Shown piece after piece: positions 1 to 8,800 of a DNA stretch of 18,172 nucleotides. Made by a program: the position numbers and the translations under genes. This DNA is from Candidatus Sumerlaeota bacterium. GTDB lineage: Bacteria; Sumerlaeota; Sumerlaeia; SLMS01. Numbering within the stretch: the first letter of the stretch is position 1; every line of letters begins with the position of its first letter. The stretch is taken from contig JADZDZ010000092.1 in NCBI GenBank assembly GCA_020850785.1, positions 1 through 18,172 on the forward strand, given 5' to 3'. The notes below the pieces were generated by a model. The model was not told the DNA's origin. It searched no databases and saw only the letters and a program-made list of their open reading frames with translations.

Positions 1-2
1 CG

Positions 3-1094
3 CGGCAGGTGCAGGTGGGGACGAACTGGACGTGCAACCTGCGCTGCAATTTCTGCCGGCTGACGCTTGAGAGCACACAGAAAATTTTCAAGGCGCTTCC
101 GCCGAGGGAACTGGAAATCAGCGACAAGGTTTTCCAGCACGTGATCGACCTGATGCCGTATCCGGAAATGATGACGCTGACGCCGCTGGGGGAACCGATG
201 CTTTACAGCAAGTTCGGGCGGCTGCTGGAGCGGCATCGCGAGATCGGCAGCAACAACCTGTCGATGACGACGAACGCGAACATCATCACCGACGAACGTG
301 CGCGCATGTTGGTGGAAGGTGGCATGGCGCACATGTTCGTGAGCGTCGATTCGAGCGATGCGGAGGTGTACGCGGGGATGCGCGTGCGCGGCGATCTGGC
401 GAAGGTGGAGGCGGCGCTGGATGCGATCAACCGTTGGAAGGAGAAGCTGAATTCAAAGCTGCCGGAGATGACGCTGGCTTCCACGTTCATGGAGCGCAAC
501 GTGCGCCAGATGCCGGACCTGCTGGGATTCGCGAAGCGCCACGGGTTCCGGGCCTACAGCATCCAGTTGATGGAGACGGAGAACAAGGAGTTGGAGGGTG
601 AGTTTCTCGGCCACCACATTCCGCTCGCGAAGGAAATGCTGCTGGAGACGCTGAAGCGCGCGGAGGGGAGCGGCGTCGAGGTGCGCCTGACGATCGCGCT
701 GCGCAACCTGCTGACGGCGTCGCTGTCACCGAGCGAATGGAAGAAGATCACGGCGCACACGGAAGGAGTCGCGGGCGAGGCGGTCAACGACGGGGACAGG
801 CTTCCGGGCCAGTATTCGACGAAGGGGAAGACGCTGATCGAGAAGTGCCATTATCCGTGGTATTTCCTGTTGATTGACACGGATGGCGACTGCCGCCCCT
901 GCTGCTGGGCGGGAAGCAGCTACGGAAACCTGAACACGATGGGTTTCGACGAGATTTGGAATGGGAAGCGCATCGTGGGGACGCGCCGGGATTTTCTTGC
1001 GAACCACATTCCGCTCGGTTGCCAGGGGAAACATTGCCGCGTGGACCTTGAGCACCACGGCACCCTTGAAAAGAGCGCGCTCCACAACGTATAG
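3..1094 (+). CDS. Radical SAM/SPASM-domain protein, 5' end outside the window
   Basis: The reading frame is open to the left edge, so the true start is probably upstream; a GTG at 9 is the only start codon before the key motif. Counting from that GTG, the cluster motif CNLRCNFC (C9, C13, C16) is the CX3CX2C signature of radical SAM enzymes, which bind a 4Fe-4S cluster and cleave S-adenosylmethionine. TPLGEPML near residue 60 is the usual GEP-type SAM-binding segment. The C-terminal Cys set (C280, C295, C298/C299, C338, C343, including DCRPCC and CQGKHC) fits a SPASM or related auxiliary cluster domain, as found in enzymes acting on peptides or on other large substrates. The substrate is unknown. 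The neighbours rfbC and kdsB, 27 nt downstream, suggest a link to surface sugars, but this is context only. The family call is secure; the reaction is not. Confidence 0.85.
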   Translation, partial: RQVQVGTNWTCNLRCNFCRLTLESTQKIFKALPPRELEISDKVFQHVIDLMPYPEMMTLTPLGEPMLYSKFGRLLERHREIGSNNLSMTTNANIITDERARMLVEGGMAHMFVSVDSSDAEVYAGMRVRGDLAKVEAALDAINRWKEKLNSKLPEMTLASTFMERNVRQMPDLLGFAKRHGFRAYSIQLMETENKELEGEFLGHHIPLAKEMLLETLKRAEGSGVEVRLTIALRNLLTASLSPSEWKKITAHTEGVAGEAVNDGDRLPGQYSTKGKTLIEKCHYPWYFLLIDTDGDCRPCCWAGSSYGNLNTMGFDEIWNGKRIVGTRRDFLANHIPLGCQGKHCRVDLEHHGTLEKSALHNV

Positions 1095-1104
1095 ACATCT
1101 ATAC
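1089..1104 (+). other. Small stem-loop overlapping the radical SAM stop codon
   Basis: Perfect inverted repeat GTATAG/CTATAC with a 4-nt loop; its left arm contains the TAG stop of the upstream gene. There is no T-run after it, so it is not a convincing intrinsic terminator. It lies 7 nt before the AAGGAAGG ribosome-binding site of rfbC (1111-1118). It could affect mRNA stability or rfbC translation, or be chance. Confidence 0.3.
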
Positions 1105-1121
1105 ATGATCAAGGAAGGAAA

Positions 1122-1676
1122 ATGAAATTCTCCCCCGGCCCCCTGGACGGACTGGTCATCATAGAGCCGCGCGTGTTCGCGGATTCGCGCGGGTTCTTTC
1201 TTGAGTCGTACCGGCGCGACCTGTTCGACGCGAACGGGATTCATTGCGACTTCGTGCAGGACAACCATTCGCGCTCGCGGAAGGGGACGGTGCGCGGATT
1301 GCATTTTCAATCGAAGCCGGGGCAGGCGAAGCTGATCCGCTGCACCGCAGGGATGATCTGGGACGTGGTGGTGGACATTCGCGCGGGATCGTCCTCCTTC
1401 GGGAAGTGGTTTGGGATCGAACTGAGCGCGGAAAACAGCAGGATGCTCTTCATCCCCGTTGGCTTCGCGCATGGCTTCGCGGTGCTGAGCGACGAGGCGG
1501 ACGTGCAGTACCAGTGCAGCGCATACTACGATGCGAAGACGGAGGCGGGGTTTCGCTGGAATGATCCGGAGGTGGGCGTGGATTGGCGCACGAGCGATCC
1601 GATCCTGAGTGAGCGCGACCAGACGAGTCCCTCCTTTGCGGAGCTTCGTGCGCGCATCGAAGGAGGCCGCGAATGA
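1122..1676 (+). CDS. rfbC: dTDP-4-dehydrorhamnose 3,5-epimerase (RmlC/RfbC family)
   Basis: At 184 residues this is the usual size for the cupin-fold RmlC epimerase, which inverts C3 and C5 of dTDP-4-keto-6-deoxyglucose in dTDP-L-rhamnose synthesis in the cytosol. Visible family hallmarks are RGFFLESYRRDLF near the N-terminus, QDNHSRSRKGTVRGLHFQ with the conserved His at residue 61, IPVGFAHGFAVLS, and QYQCSAYYD followed by RWNDPEVGVDW. The start is supported by AAGGAAGG at 1111-1118. It overlaps kdsB by 4 bp (ATGA), so the two are almost certainly co-transcribed and translationally coupled. No rfbA, rfbB or rfbD is in the window. Relatives with the same fold epimerise other nucleotide sugars, so the exact sugar is less certain than the family. 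Confidence 0.92.
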   Translation: MKFSPGPLDGLVIIEPRVFADSRGFFLESYRRDLFDANGIHCDFVQDNHSRSRKGTVRGLHFQSKPGQAKLIRCTAGMIWDVVVDIRAGSSSFGKWFGIELSAENSRMLFIPVGFAHGFAVLSDEADVQYQCSAYYDAKTEAGFRWNDPEVGVDWRTSDPILSERDQTSPSFAELRARIEGGRE

Positions 1677-2419
1677 AGACGGTGTGCGTGAGTCCGGCGC
1701 GCTTCGGCAGCCAGCGCCTGCCGGGAAAGCCGATGATGCCGCTGCGGGGGCGCCCCATGATCGAATGGGTGATCGAGGCTGCGCGAAAGTTTACGGTGGT
1801 TGATGAAATCCTTGTGGCAACGGATCATGAAAAGATCGTGGCGGCGGCGCGCGAGGTGGGCGCGGAGGCGGTGCTGACCGATCCGGAGCTTCCTTCCGGC
1901 ACGGATCGCATCCACGCGGCGATGCACGGACGCGAGGGGGACGTGATCATCAACCTGCAGGGGGATGAGCCGGGAATGCCGGGTGAAACGGTGACGCGCG
2001 CACACGCGGCGCTGCTGGCGGGCGGCGCCGATGTGGCGACGGCGTGCGTGCCGATTTATCACCGGGAGGATTTTGAATCGCCGAACGTGGTGAAGGTTGT
2101 TCGCGGGGAAGGTGATCGCGCCCTTTACTTCAGCCGCGCACCGATTCCATCGCTGGCGCGACGCTCTGCGGAGGAATTGGGCGCGCCGGGTGCGCTCTTC
2201 GGCCACAAACATCTGGGTCTGTATCTCTACCGTCGCGATGCGCTTACGCGGTTTTGCACGCTGCCTCCATCGAAGCTGGAGCAGACGGAGAAACTTGAGC
2301 AGCTTCGGATGCTGGAAAACGGAATGACGATCGTGTGTGTCACCAGCGCCAGCGACAGCGTGGGTGTTGATGTGGCGGAGGATGTCAAGCGTGCGGAGGA
2401 TTTCCTTGGGCGGCTTTGA
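1673..2419 (+). CDS. kdsB: 3-deoxy-manno-octulosonate cytidylyltransferase (CMP-Kdo synthetase)
   Basis: This 248-residue cytosolic enzyme activates Kdo with CTP to CMP-Kdo, the donor for the inner core of LPS; its usual length is about 250. Visible motifs are the nucleotide-binding loop SPARFGSQRLPGKPM, then ATDHEK, GTDRIHAA, the metal-binding NLQGDEP, YFSRAPIPS, HLGLYLYRRDAL and the C-terminal SKLEQTEKLEQLRMLENG, followed by SVGVDVAEDV. The start is fixed by an excellent AAGGAGG at 1660-1666, 6 nt ahead of the ATG, inside the end of rfbC. The gene is evidence that the host makes Kdo-containing LPS. Paralogues that activate related acidic sugars exist for capsule synthesis, so a capsule role cannot be excluded. 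Confidence 0.93.
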   Translation: MKTVCVSPARFGSQRLPGKPMMPLRGRPMIEWVIEAARKFTVVDEILVATDHEKIVAAAREVGAEAVLTDPELPSGTDRIHAAMHGREGDVIINLQGDEPGMPGETVTRAHAALLAGGADVATACVPIYHREDFESPNVVKVVRGEGDRALYFSRAPIPSLARRSAEELGAPGALFGHKHLGLYLYRRDALTRFCTLPPSKLEQTEKLEQLRMLENGMTIVCVTSASDSVGVDVAEDVKRAEDFLGRL

Positions 2420-2440
2420 TTTCCCCGGCATTCATTTCAT

Positions 2441-2460
2441 CAATTCCGATTTCGGAATTG
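2441..2460 (+). promoter_or_regulatory. 20-bp palindrome between kdsB and the membrane protein gene
   Basis: CAATTCCGA, a 2-nt centre (TT), then TCGGAATTG: a perfect 9-bp dyad. It lies 22 nt after the kdsB stop and 33 nt before the next start. No T-run follows, so it does not look like a standard terminator. It could be an operator for a dimeric regulator or an mRNA stem-loop that separates expression of the two genes. Which of these applies is not decided by the sequence. Confidence 0.45.
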
Positions 2461-2493
2461 GCCGCATGTCCTCCTGAGGCCTGACTGCACGAG

Positions 2494-4476
2494 ATGTCCG
2501 CCGACTATCCAGAATTTGCCATCCCCGATGAGGACGCGCCTGCGCCGCCACCGCCGCGGCGCAGCGTGATGGATTGGCTTCCCGTGCTGGTCACGGCGCC
2601 GTTCCTCGTGCTGTTCCTTGCGACAGTGATGCCGCGCCTCGGCGTTCCCTTTGAGCTTGAGTGGAACGAGGGGCAGGCGGGGGAGCAGGCGTGGCGGTTC
2701 GCCCACGGCATGGCGTTGTATCCATCGCCGGAGCAGAACTGGGTGCCGTACATGTATGCGCCGCTGTATCACATGGTGTGGGGCGCGGTGATGAAGCTGA
2801 CGGACGTGCACACGCTGGGGCTGGGGCGGATGATTTCCTTCCTCGCCAGCATCGCGACGGCGATGGGCGTGTTCATGATTGTGTGGGACCGCGCGCGCCG
2901 TGCGGTTCCGCCGCTGTTCGCCGCGTTTCTCTACTTCGCGTTCTTCAAGCCGAGCGGTTACTGGTACGACCTTGCGCGGGTGGATTCGCTGGCCTTCGCG
3001 TTGTGCGTGTGGGGGATGTATTTGACGTTGAAGGAGCGCGTTGCGGCCTGGGAGGGAGTGTTGGGGCTGGTGGTGCTGCTGCTGGGGACGCTCACGAAGC
3101 AGACGGTGGCGCCGGTGGCGCTGTACTGCGGGGCCGCGATGATCTTCAAGAGTCCGCGGGCGCTGCTCTTCGGCGGTGTGCTGGTGGCGCTGCTGTCGGC
3201 GAACTTCCTGATTTGGTTCCAGCGGGATGGAAACGATGAGTTCATCAAGTATGCCTACACGAACGCGCTGAAGCATATCGCGCGGCCCGCAGTGTATTTT
3301 CCGAAGGCGCAGCACCCGACGGAGTTCATGGCGGAGGTTCCGGAGCCGAAGGGCACGGTTCAGGTGGTCGGGCACTACCTCCACAACTGGCGCACCTTCG
3401 GCGCACCGGACGTGTGGCGCGAATGCGGACGCCATGTGTGGATATTGCTCGCGATCATCACGTTGTGGGTTGTTGCGGCGCTGTGCCGGCGACGACTGCC
3501 CAACGGATGGGTTTACATTCCGCCCTCGCTGGCGCTGGCGCTGGGGGGCATGGAGGGCTACGCAAAATTCGGCGGGTTCATGAACAACTTCCTGCCGCTG
3601 TTCGTGTGCGTGGCGATGCTTGCGGGGTTGGCGTTGGCGGAACTGCGCGCAACGCTGGGGGCTTCGCGGCCGGCGCTGTTCGGCGGATTGTTCGGCGCGG
3701 CGCTGCTGCTGCAGTTGCTGCAGCCGTGGGGTGTGCCAAAGGTCTCCAACGACGCTTCCAACTATGAGTTGTTAAGACGCATCTACGACCAGCCGCGTCG
3801 CCAGCAGGTGATGGATTACGCGCGAGGGTTGTCCGATGATGAGAAGGCGCGGCAGGCGGGTGCGCCGACGCCGCCGGGGCTGGCGATCAGCGAGGGCGTT
3901 CCCTTCGCGACGAAGCTGGCGTATCACCTGCGGCGGTTCCTTGCGCCGGGGCTGGCGTTCTTTCCTGCGGACCAGTGGCCTGCGGAATCATCGCAGCGCG
4001 CCTACGAATCGTTGATGCACTTCCTCGTGAGGAAGCGCGAGCAGGGCGAGGCGGTGCTGATCGTTCATCACCAATGGTACGGGATTATTTCGGGGCATCC
4101 AATGGCGTTAAATGCGGACATGGTGCGTTGTGCCCAGTGGGCGGGCGATCCGGTGCCGCCGCAGATGGGCGCCGTGGCGAGCAGCGGTGTCTATACATGG
4201 ATGATCGTGAATTCGCCGGTGTTGCAGTATGATTGGATTCCGGAGGAGTTGCGACGGCCATTGGATGAGAACTACGAGCAATTCGGGCCGATTCCATTTC
4301 TGGACACGTTGATGGCGGAGGGTGCGCTTGTGCCGCTGACGGGGGCGGAACAGCGGCCGTCGGTGGCTTATCGGCTGCGCGGGTCTGACAGCCAGATTCT
4401 TGACGGCAAGGTTTTCGAAATGGGTGGGATGGCGACACCGGCTCCCACCGCGACGGATGCGGCGCAAACCCCCTGA
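2494..4476 (+). CDS. Polytopic membrane protein, probable GT-C-fold (GT39-like) glycosyltransferase
   Basis: 660 residues. After a Pro-rich cytoplasmic start (PAPPPPRRS) come about ten hydrophobic segments: one at about residues 27-48, the next at roughly 110-130, and others up to about residue 425. Roughly 230 mainly soluble residues follow. The first extracytoplasmic loop carries FELEWNEG (E54, E56, E59) and then YMYAPLYH. Acidic residues just after the first membrane segment, followed by a Y-x-P-L-Y type element, are the layout of GT-C enzymes that transfer sugars from polyprenyl-phosphate donors on the periplasmic side. The catalytic residue is not proven. The soluble tail (about 430-660) matches nothing I recognise. 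The ribosome-binding site is poor: GAGG sits about 15 nt upstream. It follows kdsB by 74 nt, which suits a role in LPS or glycan assembly. An O-antigen ligase-like or purely structural membrane protein is possible but less likely. Confidence 0.6.
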   Translation: MSADYPEFAIPDEDAPAPPPPRRSVMDWLPVLVTAPFLVLFLATVMPRLGVPFELEWNEGQAGEQAWRFAHGMALYPSPEQNWVPYMYAPLYHMVWGAVMKLTDVHTLGLGRMISFLASIATAMGVFMIVWDRARRAVPPLFAAFLYFAFFKPSGYWYDLARVDSLAFALCVWGMYLTLKERVAAWEGVLGLVVLLLGTLTKQTVAPVALYCGAAMIFKSPRALLFGGVLVALLSANFLIWFQRDGNDEFIKYAYTNALKHIARPAVYFPKAQHPTEFMAEVPEPKGTVQVVGHYLHNWRTFGAPDVWRECGRHVWILLAIITLWVVAALCRRRLPNGWVYIPPSLALALGGMEGYAKFGGFMNNFLPLFVCVAMLAGLALAELRATLGASRPALFGGLFGAALLLQLLQPWGVPKVSNDASNYELLRRIYDQPRRQQVMDYARGLSDDEKARQAGAPTPPGLAISEGVPFATKLAYHLRRFLAPGLAFFPADQWPAESSQRAYESLMHFLVRKREQGEAVLIVHHQWYGIISGHPMALNADMVRCAQWAGDPVPPQMGAVASSGVYTWMIVNSPVLQYDWIPEELRRPLDENYEQFGPIPFLDTLMAEGALVPLTGAEQRPSVAYRLRGSDSQILDGKVFEMGGMATPAPTATDAAQTP

Positions 4477-4538
4477 ACCTTGAAGCAAAGCCATCGCGGA
4501 TGGGGTTGGACCGCGTTCGGCACTATTCTGGCTCCCTG

Positions 4539-4598
4539 TTGTCGCCGAGCCTCAAGCGCTCATATTTTCTCTTTTCATTCGCCAAGGTAATTCGGGAG
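4539..4598 (+). promoter_or_regulatory. Possible promoter and ribosome-binding site of the RND efflux operon
   Basis: The 129-bp gap before the adaptor gene contains TTGTCG (4539-4544) and CATATT (4561-4566) with a 16-nt spacer, each matching 4 of 6 consensus positions: a weak promoter candidate. The ribosome-binding site GGGAG at 4594-4598, 7 nt before the ATG at 4606, is convincing and favours this start over the later ATGs at 4630 and 4660. A small CCATC/GATGG hairpin (4491-4503) sits just after the previous gene without a T-run. No repressor gene of the TetR or MarR type adjoins the operon. Confidence 0.3.
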
Positions 4599-4605
4599 CC
4601 GCCGT

Positions 4606-5874
4606 ATGCGTCGTCAAGTCGCTGGTTCAATGGGTAGAATCAACCCTCGTCTGAGGAAAATGCCACTGTTACGTGCTCTAGCCACAGCCTTTGTCATCAC
4701 TGGTGGGGTCACTTTTGCCCATGCGGCGCCCGGCGGGGGGGGTGCCCCCGGCGGCACACCGCCGCCACCGCCTGAGGTTTCCTACATGGTTGTGGAGCCT
4801 CGCACGGTGCCCGTGAATTCGGATTTTCTGGGCATGCTGGAGGCCTCCCGCGTCTCGGAGGTGCGCGCGCGCATCGAGGGCTTCATCAAGGAGCGCACCT
4901 TCAAGGAAGGTGACGTGGTGAAGGAGGGTCAGGTGCTCTACCGCATTGATCCGGATTCCTTCGAGGCGGACGTGGAGATCGCGAAGGCGCAGGTGCAGGA
5001 GGCGGAATCGCAGGTGCGCTGGGCGGAGAGCGAGGTGAAGCGCCTGGATTCGGTGAAGGACATCGGTGCGGTTTCGCAGGGTGACATTGACAAGGCGGCG
5101 GCGCAGCTTGATCAGGCGCGGGCGAACCTGCGGCGCACGCAGGCGGACTTGTCGAAGGCGGAACTGGAACTGAGCTACACGGAGGTGAAGTCGCCCAGCG
5201 ATGGCATCGTGGGAACGACGGTCCGCGATGTTGGTGCGCTGGTTGATTCCGGCGACAAGGGCCTGCTGACGCAGGTGTGGCGCGTTGATCCGATCTACCT
5301 CAACTTCGGCGTCAGCAGCCGCCAGTACCTTCAGTGGAAGAAGGACGTGGCTGCGGGTGCAATCATCGTGGAGAAGGATGGGGCGACGAGCGTTGAGATC
5401 ATCCTGCAGGACGGGACGACCTACCCAATTCGCGGGAAGCAGAATTTCGAGGACCCGACGATTGATCCCGGCACGGGCTCGATCAAGGTGCGCGCGGAAT
5501 TTCCAAACGCGGAGCGGCGGTTGAAGCCGGGCGAATTCGTGAAGGTCCGCGTGACGGGCTGGCAGCGCCCCAACACCATCACGATTCCGCAGCGCGCCGT
5601 CAGCCAGTCGCCACAGGGCGCGTCGGTGATGATCATCGGCGAGGGGAACAAGCTGCAGCCGCGCCCGATCACGGTGGGCTCCACGCTGGGCGGCGGAAAA
5701 GAATACGTCGTCACCAGCGGCCTTGAGAAGGGGGACAAGGTGATGGTGGACGGCTTCATGAGATTTCCCGGCACCGTTGTGAATCCGGTGCTGCTGGATG
5801 AAACGAAGGGTGGAACGCCGGACAAGTCGCAGCAGGCAAGTGCGGGCGCTCCCGCGGCGACGAAGAAGGACTAA
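4606..5874 (+). CDS. RND efflux pump periplasmic adaptor (membrane fusion protein)
   Basis: 422 residues. It is the periplasmic subunit that links an inner-membrane RND transporter to an outer-membrane channel. A long signal peptide with a basic start and the hydrophobic stretch LLRALATAFVITGGVTF ends near FAHA-APGG, about residue 41; no lipobox Cys is visible, so unlike AcrA it is probably not a lipoprotein. A Gly/Pro-rich linker (about 42-58) follows. Next come the lipoyl half-motif VRARIEGFIKERTFKEGDVV (about 86-105), an alpha-hairpin coiled coil rich in Ala, Glu and Gln (about 117-190) and the second lipoyl half TEVKSPSDGIVGTTVRDVG. Beta-barrel and membrane-proximal domains complete it, with a Lys- and Ala-rich tail. 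The start rests on GGGAG at 4594-4598. The permease begins 9 nt after the stop, so the two form one operon. Confidence 0.93.
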   Translation: MRRQVAGSMGRINPRLRKMPLLRALATAFVITGGVTFAHAAPGGGGAPGGTPPPPPEVSYMVVEPRTVPVNSDFLGMLEASRVSEVRARIEGFIKERTFKEGDVVKEGQVLYRIDPDSFEADVEIAKAQVQEAESQVRWAESEVKRLDSVKDIGAVSQGDIDKAAAQLDQARANLRRTQADLSKAELELSYTEVKSPSDGIVGTTVRDVGALVDSGDKGLLTQVWRVDPIYLNFGVSSRQYLQWKKDVAAGAIIVEKDGATSVEIILQDGTTYPIRGKQNFEDPTIDPGTGSIKVRAEFPNAERRLKPGEFVKVRVTGWQRPNTITIPQRAVSQSPQGASVMIIGEGNKLQPRPITVGSTLGGGKEYVVTSGLEKGDKVMVDGFMRFPGTVVNPVLLDETKGGTPDKSQQASAGAPAATKKD

Positions 5875-5883
5875 ACACACCTC

Positions 5884-8800
5884 ATGATTTCAAAGTTCTT
5901 CATCGACCGACCGATCTTCGCGTCGGTTCTTTCGATTCTCATCTTCATCATCGGTTTGGCGTCCATTGTGTCGCTGCCGATTGCGCGCTTCCCGGAAATC
6001 ACGCCGCCCACGGTGCAGATTTCCGCGGTGTACCCCGGTGCGAATGCGGAGACGGTGGCGGAATCGCTGGCGGCTCCCATTGAACAGGAACTTTCCGGCG
6101 CGAACAACCTGCTGTACTTCCAGTCCTACAGTTCCAACGACGGCAGCCTTCGCGTCACGGCGACCTTCGAAATCGGGAGCAATATCGACCTGAATGCGGT
6201 GGAAGTGCAAAACCGCATGAAGCGCGCGGAGCCGCGGCTTCCGCAGGAGGCAATTCGTCAGGGCATCACCGTGACGAAGTCCTCCACGAACATGTTGCTG
6301 GTGGCGGCGGTGAAGTCCACCAATCCCCATCACGACAACCTGTTCCTAAGCAACTATGCGACGATCAACATGCTGGACACGATCCGTCGTGTGCCGGGCA
6401 TTGGTGATGCCACGGTCTTCGGCGGGGCGGACTATTCGATGCGCATCTGGATCAACCCGGACCTGTTGTCGTCCAAGGGGTTGACGATCACCGATGTGTC
6501 GGAGGCGATTCGCGAACAGAACGGTCTCTATGCGGCGGGGCGCATCGGCGCGGCGCCGACGGATGAGCCGGTGGAACTGACGATCCCCGTCGTCACGAGG
6601 GGGCGGCTGCAAAGCCCGGAGGATTTCAAGAAGATCGTCCTTCGCGCAAATCCCGACGGCACGTTCCTGTATCTTGAAGATGTTGCGCGGGTGGAGTTGA
6701 GTTCGCAGAGCTTCGACCTGATTGGCCGCCAGGATGGCGTGCCGACGACGTTCATCCTGACGTACCTGAAGCCCGGCGGAAATGCGCTGCAGGCGGCGCG
6801 CGACGTGATCAGCACGCTGGATCAATTGAAGGCGAACTTCCCGGAGGGGATGACGTACGAGGTTCCCTACGACACGACGCCGTTCATTCGCATCGCGATT
6901 GAGGAAGTGGCAAAGACGTTCGGCGAGGCGATCGGCCTCGTGACGCTGGTGGTGCTGCTGTTCCTCGGCACCTGGCGTGCGACACTGATTCCGCTGCTGG
7001 CGGTGCCGGTTGCCATCATCGGCACGTTCAGCGGGATGCTGTTGCTGGGCTTTTCGATCAACTCGCTTACGCTGTTCGGGTTGGTGCTGGCCATTGGCAT
7101 CGTGGTGGACGACGCGATTCTGGTGGTGGAGAACGTGGAGCGCATCATGCACGAGGAGCACCTGCCCGTGCGCGAGGCCACGATCCGCGCGATGGAGCAG
7201 GTGAGCGGTCCCATCATCGCGATCGTGCTGGTGTTGTGCTCCGTGTTCCTTCCGGTCGGGTTCCTTGGCGGGCTGACGGGGGAGCTTTATCGCCAGTTCG
7301 CGGTGACGATCGCGATCAGCGTGTTCATCTCCGGCGTTGTGGCGCTCACGCTCAGCCCGGCGCTCTGCACGCTGCTGCTGAAGCCGCAGCAGAAGAAAAT
7401 GTTCATTTTCCGCTGGTTCGACTCGGCGTTTGAATGGTTCACGCGCGGCTATTCAAAGGCAATCCGCGAGATGATTCGCTTCGGCATCGTGACCATGTTC
7501 ATCTTCGGTGTGATGCTGTACGGGACATGGCATTTGTTCCAGACACGTCCCAGCGGTTTCATTCCGCAGGAGGATCAGGGGTACCTGATTGTTGCCGTTT
7601 CGCTGCCGCCGGGGGCCTCCATGAGCCGCACGCTTGAGGTGGTGAAGGAGGTGGAGGATTTCATGAAAGCGCAGCCGGAAGTGCGCAACGTGGTCGCACT
7701 GGTCGGCATGGACCTGCTGGCGGGATTCTCGCCAAGCACGAACGGGGCGGTGATGTTTGTTCCGCTCAAACCGTGGGACCAGCGCCCCGGTCCGCAGCAC
7801 CACGTTGATGCGATCGTGCACCGCGCGTTCGCAAAGTTTGGCGGCATGAAGGAGGGCTTCGCACTCTTCATCAATCCGCCACCGGTGCAGGGCCTTGGGT
7901 TCCGTTCCGGTTTTGAGTACCAGCTTGAGAATCGCGCGGGGGATTCCCCCGCGGGGCTTGCGGCACAAACGAACAAGCTGATCGGGGCAATCAGTGCCAT
8001 GGAGGCCGATGGAAAGACGCCAAAGCATCCGCAGATTTCGCGGCCCAATGGCATCTTCAACGTGGGGCTTCCCCAGTTGTACGTCGACCTTGATCTGGAG
8101 CGCACAAAGCTGCGCGGCGTGCCGGTGAGCACCGTCTATACAACGCTGCAGGCGCTGCTCGGCTCTCTCTACATCAACGACTTCGTGAAGTTCGGCCGCA
8201 TCTACCGGGTGCAGATTCAGGCGGATGCGCCCTACCGCAAATCCGCCGACGTGATCGGCAAGCTGTATGTGAAGAATGTGCGCGGGGAAATGGTGCCGGT
8301 TTCGGAGCTTGTTACCACGCGCATGCAGGCGGGCCCGAACGTGATCAGCCGTTTCAACGGATTCCCCTCCGTGCAGATCACGGGCGAAACGGGACAGGGC
8401 TACAGTTCGGGCGAAGCGATCAAGGTGATGGAGGAAATCTCCAAGAAGACGCTCGATCCCGGCTATGCGTTTGAATGGAGTGGTTCATCGTACCAGGAAA
8501 TTCGCGCGGGCAAGCAGGCGCCGTACATTATCGCATTCGGCCTGCTGATCGTGTTCCTCGTGCTGTGCGGATTGTACGAACGGTGGAGCCTGCCGGTGGC
8601 GGTGATGCTGGGCATCCCCAGCGGCGCCTTCGGTGCCATCATCGCGATCACGCTGCGGGGAATTCCAAAGGACATCTACTTCCAGGTGGGCCTGCTGACG
8701 CTGATCGGTCTCGCGGCGAAGAACGCCATTCTGATCGTGGAATACTCCGCAGTGCTGAAGGAATCAGGCATGGCAACCGTGGAGGCGGCGGTGGAGGCGG

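Noticed and set aside
2440..3435. Long minus-strand open frame opposite the membrane protein gene
   Set aside because: Its product is almost entirely Arg, His and Gln rich low-complexity sequence, typical of the antisense of GC-rich coding DNA, with no family motif and no ribosome-binding site.
4678..5880. Minus-strand open frame of 400 codons opposite the adaptor gene
   Set aside because: The forward frame is an unmistakable membrane fusion protein; the reverse product has Arg/His/Leu-rich shadow composition and no motif.
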